Origin: an uncultured Aquimarina sp.
GTDB taxonomy: Bacteria > Bacteroidota > Bacteroidia > Flavobacteriales > Flavobacteriaceae
DNA length: 64,000 nucleotides
Direction of reading: 5' to 3'
Assembly: GCF_947500065.1 (NCBI RefSeq)
Contig: NZ_CANMQT010000012.1
Location: forward strand, 62,001-126,000
Positions within the stretch are counted from its first letter, which is position 1, and each line of letters begins with the position of its first letter. This document shows, piece after piece, positions 61,420 to 64,000 of this stretch. Both the position numbers and the translations under genes were made by a program. The notes under the pieces were generated by a model, which searched no databases, had not been told where the DNA came from, and was given only the letters and a program-made list of their open reading frames with translations.

Positions 61420-61427
61420 CAAATATA
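61420..61427 (-). promoter_or_regulatory. Candidate -7 element for acyltransferase copy 1
   Basis: TATATTTG on the minus strand, 19 bp before the ATG, an exact TAnnTTTG match. It suggests that copy 1 has its own promoter although copy 2 lies just upstream. Confidence 0.4.
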
Positions 61428-61477
61428 AAATTATTTGATGCTAAGAATCTTAGGATAATCTTAAAAATATGAAAAAC

Positions 61478-62383
61478 CTAGTCGATTATTGCGCCTTTTG
61501 GAGGTTCTGCATTACGATGTTTCCATCTCTTATGAGTCCACAAATAGTTTTCTGGTTTACTTCTGATCTGAGCTTCTAGAAGTTTTGTGAATTTTTTCGT
61601 TATTGCATACTCATCTTCATTTTTCGGATCTTCTGAGATAGGTACTAAGGTAGCTTCATAATAGCCTCTTTTGATCTTTTCTACGTGAAGATAAAATATG
61701 CTAAGCCCAAGTCTTCTGGATAGCACTTCTCCACCAACGAAAGCAGGAACTTTTATATCCATGAAATCTGTCCAAAATGTAGCATTATTAAGCTTGGGCG
61801 ATTGATCAGAAATTAAACCATATAGACTTAATTCAGGATTTTCCTTTCTTTGATCCATTGTCATTTCCCTAAAAACTTTGGCACTAGGTATTAGCCTAGA
61901 ATTAAATCTTCCTCGGATACGGTGAACCAATTGATCAAAATATTTATTTTTTACAGGCTTATAGATTCCTACACATCTATATTTACTTATTAAATCTATT
62001 GAATTAGTCCATTCATAACTATTATAATGCCCCATCATAGTAATAATGCTTTTGTTTTTCTTCTCTAATGTTACCAAGGCATCTAGGTTAGTAACGTGAA
62101 AACGCTTTATGATATCTTCTTCACTGATGGATAAAGATCTGATCATCTCCAGAAACATGTCGCACATATGCTTATAAGAAGCTTTACGTATTCGATTTAT
62201 TTCTTTTACATCTTTATCAGGAAAAGCTAAGTTTAGATTTTCTGTTACTGTTTTTCTTCTGTATCTAATTATATGGTATACAAGTATATATGTACAAGTT
62301 GAGAACAGATAAAATAATCGCCAAGGTAATTTTGATATTATCCAAAGTAATGGATATACAAGGCTATAAATTACTAATTGCAT
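61478..62383 (-). CDS. LpxL/HtrB-type lysophospholipid acyltransferase, copy 2
   Basis: A 301-aa paralogue of copy 1, collinear over its whole length and clearly more than half identical by eye (both share LWIISKLPWRLFYLFSTC and YLWTHKRWKHRNAE). The catalytic motif is MGHYNSYEWT, followed by VGIYKPVKNKYFDQLV and SDQSPK. The 76-bp gap and shared orientation indicate an older tandem duplication. Likely inner-membrane, acting on lipid A precursors. Confidence 0.88.
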   Translation of the reverse strand: MQLVIYSLVYPLLWIISKLPWRLFYLFSTCTYILVYHIIRYRRKTVTENLNLAFPDKDVKEINRIRKASYKHMCDMFLEMIRSLSISEEDIIKRFHVTNLDALVTLEKKNKSIITMMGHYNSYEWTNSIDLISKYRCVGIYKPVKNKYFDQLVHRIRGRFNSRLIPSAKVFREMTMDQRKENPELSLYGLISDQSPKLNNATFWTDFMDIKVPAFVGGEVLSRRLGLSIFYLHVEKIKRGYYEATLVPISEDPKNEDEYAITKKFTKLLEAQIRSKPENYLWTHKRWKHRNAEPPKGAIID

Positions 62384-62491
62384 TGAATTCTATTTAAGCG
62401 GCTAAAGATAATCTATTTTGGCTTATCATTAATAAAATCTAAATTGATCTTATTTCAAATAAAACGCTATTCTTTAGGTTAAAATATATAC

Positions 62492-62499
62492 TATATTTG
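62492..62499 (+). promoter_or_regulatory. Candidate -7 element for the rhomboid gene
   Basis: TATATTTG, exact TAnnTTTG match. It overlaps the TTG that would be the longest start of the rhomboid frame, which argues for the ATG at 62518 instead. Confidence 0.45.
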
Positions 62500-62517
62500 A
62501 ACGACAAAAAATCGTAT

Positions 62518-63168
62518 ATGCTAAATCTTGATATTGTTGTAATTGTTATCATACTGGCTAATGTTCTGGTTTCATTAAAAGGATTAAATGATTTTTCTTT
62601 TTTCGAACGCTATAAGTTTAATATAGGAGGAATTCGTAGAGGAGAACAGTTGCGTATGTTGGCTTCTGGGTTTTTACATGTAGATATGATGCATCTATTC
62701 TTTAACATGTTTACGCTGTATTTTTTTGCACCTGTGGTGCTTAATTCGTTAGGTAATGTTAAGTTTCTCGCGGTTTATTTTGGAAGCCTTTTTGTTGGGA
62801 ATTTGTTTTCGCTTTTCTTTCATAAAGATGAGTATCATTATAGCGCTGTAGGTGCAAGTGGTGCTGTTTCTGGAATCATCTTTTCTGCGATATTGTTTCA
62901 ACCCAATATGAGCTTGTATCTTATGTTAATTCCAATTCCAATTCCCGCTTACATTTTTGGTATTGGTTACTTACTATATTCTATTTATGGAATGAAAAGT
63001 AGAACCGGTAATATTGGACACGATGCACATTTTGGAGGAGCAGCTGGAGGTTATATAATGACATTGATTCTTGCTCCTTATTTGTTTAAAGAGAATCTAT
63101 TAATGATTGGTCTGTTAGCTATTCCTATTATTATTTTGTTTGTGATGCAACGATTAGGTAAGTTATAG
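62518..63168 (+). CDS. Rhomboid-family intramembrane serine protease
   Basis: About 216 aa when started at ATG 62518 (MLNLDIVVIVIILANVLVSL); a TTG at 62497 overlaps a promoter-like box and is less likely. Six TM helices. The catalytic Ser is in GASGAVSG and the His in GHDAHFGGAAGG, with HVDMMHLFFNMFTLYFF as the conserved L1-TM2 His/Asn region. It cleaves TM segments of unknown membrane substrates. It is convergent with the TlpA-like gene across a shared terminator. Confidence 0.92.
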   Translation: MLNLDIVVIVIILANVLVSLKGLNDFSFFERYKFNIGGIRRGEQLRMLASGFLHVDMMHLFFNMFTLYFFAPVVLNSLGNVKFLAVYFGSLFVGNLFSLFFHKDEYHYSAVGASGAVSGIIFSAILFQPNMSLYLMLIPIPIPAYIFGIGYLLYSIYGMKSRTGNIGHDAHFGGAAGGYIMTLILAPYLFKENLLMIGLLAIPIIILFVMQRLGKL

Positions 63169-63175
63169 GCATAAA

Positions 63176-63206
63176 AAAACGACCTGATGGAATATCAGAT
63201 CGTTTT
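63176..63206. terminator. Bidirectional terminator
   Basis: AAAACGACCTGAT (63176-63188) and ATCAGATCGTTTT (63194-63206) pair with one mismatch between converging genes. Confidence 0.75.
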
Positions 63207-63227
63207 GAATATTGTTTTTTGAAGAGT

Positions 63228-64000
63228 CTACAGAGTTTTTTCTCCTAATAATTCTGAGATTTTACTTTCTAATGCTGGGCCTCTTAAGTTTTTGGCAATC
63301 ACATTTCCTTTTTCATCCAATATAAAAGTGGCTGGAATTGATCGTACACCATATGCTTTTGCAATTGGATCTTGCCAGAATTTTAAATGTGATACATGAT
63401 TCCATTCTAAATTGTCCTGGTTGATTGCTTTTGTCCAATGATCTTTATTTCTATCTAAAGAAACACCTATAATATTGAGGCCTTTGTCATGATACTTATT
63501 ATAAACTCTCACTACATTTGGGTTTTCTGCTCTACAAGGTTTGCACCAAGATGCCCAAAAATCAATAATAGTAATTTTACCCATGGATTCTTTTAATGAA
63601 ACCATCTGACCTTCTGGATTAGGAGCGGAAAAATCTTCAGCTTCGCTACCTATATCTATTTTGCCGATGGATGCAGTAATCAATCGATCTAAGTTTTTAC
63701 CTAATCGTGATGTTTTTAAAGTGTCCTCTATAGTTACATATATTTTCTTCACCTGTTTAGCAGGAACAGCTTTAAGATTCAAAAGATCTGTAAGTGCCAT
63801 TACAGCTACCAAAGAGTTTGGATTGTTTTCGGCAATTTCTTTACGGAAATTATTTTCGTTTGCGCGTAACTCTTGTAATTGAGTTGATAATTTTGATGCT
63901 TTTTCCGTTTCTTTTAATTTAGAAGCTATTTGATATTGGTTGCTAAGCTCTTGTCTTTCTTTTCCAAAAGCATTCATTTTTTTCAAATAGGTAAAAAATA
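63228..64000 (-). CDS. TlpA-like thioredoxin-family protein, N-terminus beyond window
   Basis: At least 252 residues; the frame stays open past the TTG at 63986 to the window edge, so the signal peptide and probably a DUF4369 domain are missing. The visible part has a helical segment (~1-110), then an AhpC/TSA-Redoxin fold: GSEAEDFSAPNPEGQMVSLK, the active site WASWCKPCRAE (CxxC) and the cis-Pro segment RSIPATFILDEKGN. A periplasmic membrane-anchored thiol-disulfide reductase role is expected. Confidence 0.9.
   Translation of the reverse strand, partial: FFTYLKKMNAFGKERQELSNQYQIASKLKETEKASKLSTQLQELRANENNFRKEIAENNPNSLVAVMALTDLLNLKAVPAKQVKKIYVTIEDTLKTSRLGKNLDRLITASIGKIDIGSEAEDFSAPNPEGQMVSLKESMGKITIIDFWASWCKPCRAENPNVVRVYNKYHDKGLNIIGVSLDRNKDHWTKAINQDNLEWNHVSHLKFWQDPIAKAYGVRSIPATFILDEKGNVIAKNLRGPALESKISELLGEKTL

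Noticed and set aside
1..64000. tRNA, rRNA genes or CRISPR arrays
   Set aside because: I looked for cloverleaf-like GGTTCGA/TTCGAATC arms and for regularly spaced direct repeats in the gaps and found none that are convincing; a covariance search would be more sensitive.

Overview
The window is from a marine-type member of Flavobacteriaceae (Bacteroidota), probably close to Aquimarina. This rests on low G+C, Por/type IX (T9SS) type-A sorting tails, a GldF/GldG gliding protein, Bacteroidota-type RHS loci, promoter motifs of the form TAnnTTTG with weak Shine-Dalgarno signals, and several TTG/GTG starts. No rRNA, tRNA, CRISPR array, integrase or complete insertion sequence was seen. Both window ends cut genes: pta on the left and a TlpA-like thioredoxin gene on the right.

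Layout. 1-3.3 kb: pta-ackA and a secreted twin PilJ-domain protein. 3.4-4.3 kb: three tandem paralogous short Cys-rich peptides with double-glycine-like leaders. 4.6-6.6 kb: a secreted T9SS endonuclease I. 6.6-9.2 kb: about 1.1 kb without a clear gene, then a lone CD-NTase fused to a two-TM SLATT-like domain, a candidate single-gene defence locus whose nucleotidyltransferase motif looks degenerate. 9.4-21.4 kb: DJ-1/PfpI lipoprotein, Crp regulator, dnaN, a thioredoxin-MsrA-like fusion, DinB, a fourth GG-leader peptide, a fused GldF-GldG, an ABM-domain protein, SAM hydrolase, phoH, a four-helix-bundle protein and purC. 21.5-22.8 kb: a GT39-like membrane protein.

22.8-33.1 kb is the accessory core. 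A minus-strand operon runs from a GIGTTSP-repeat protein through two giant RHS/YD-type proteins to a small two-TM protein. The second RHS protein ends in a predicted metzincin-like protease tip. Downstream of the operon lies a 1.5-kb mosaic of four different C-terminal tails of XRE regulators. Most tails are followed by a terminator-like hairpin and then a palindrome whose arms differ in sequence but still pair. One unit of the mosaic is an exact 261-bp copy of an internal piece of the neighbouring RHS gene. I regard this array as the most unusual structure in the window.

33-46.8 kb: a repeat-rich spacer, the leucine operon leuA-leuC-leuD-leuB, a conserved helical protein, an EamA transporter, a membrane protein, an RluA-type enzyme, a second four-helix-bundle gene, panB, a CPBP protease and L-serine dehydratase. 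47-64 kb: dnaK, a CapK-like adenylating enzyme, AlkD-like protein, T9SS proteins (one a truncated remnant), gamma-glutamyltransferase, a MORN-repeat lipoprotein, an AcpH-like protein, glmM, NhaC, a trans-sulfuration PLP enzyme, two tandem LpxL-type acyltransferases and a rhomboid protease.

A second unexplained pattern is that both four-helix-bundle (S23/IVP-like) genes are bounded by imperfect inverted repeats. A gene-less palindrome related to one of these arms lies near 17.8 kb, which suggests a small element family resembling rRNA intervening sequences. Identity statements are by eye, since no alignment or database search could be run.
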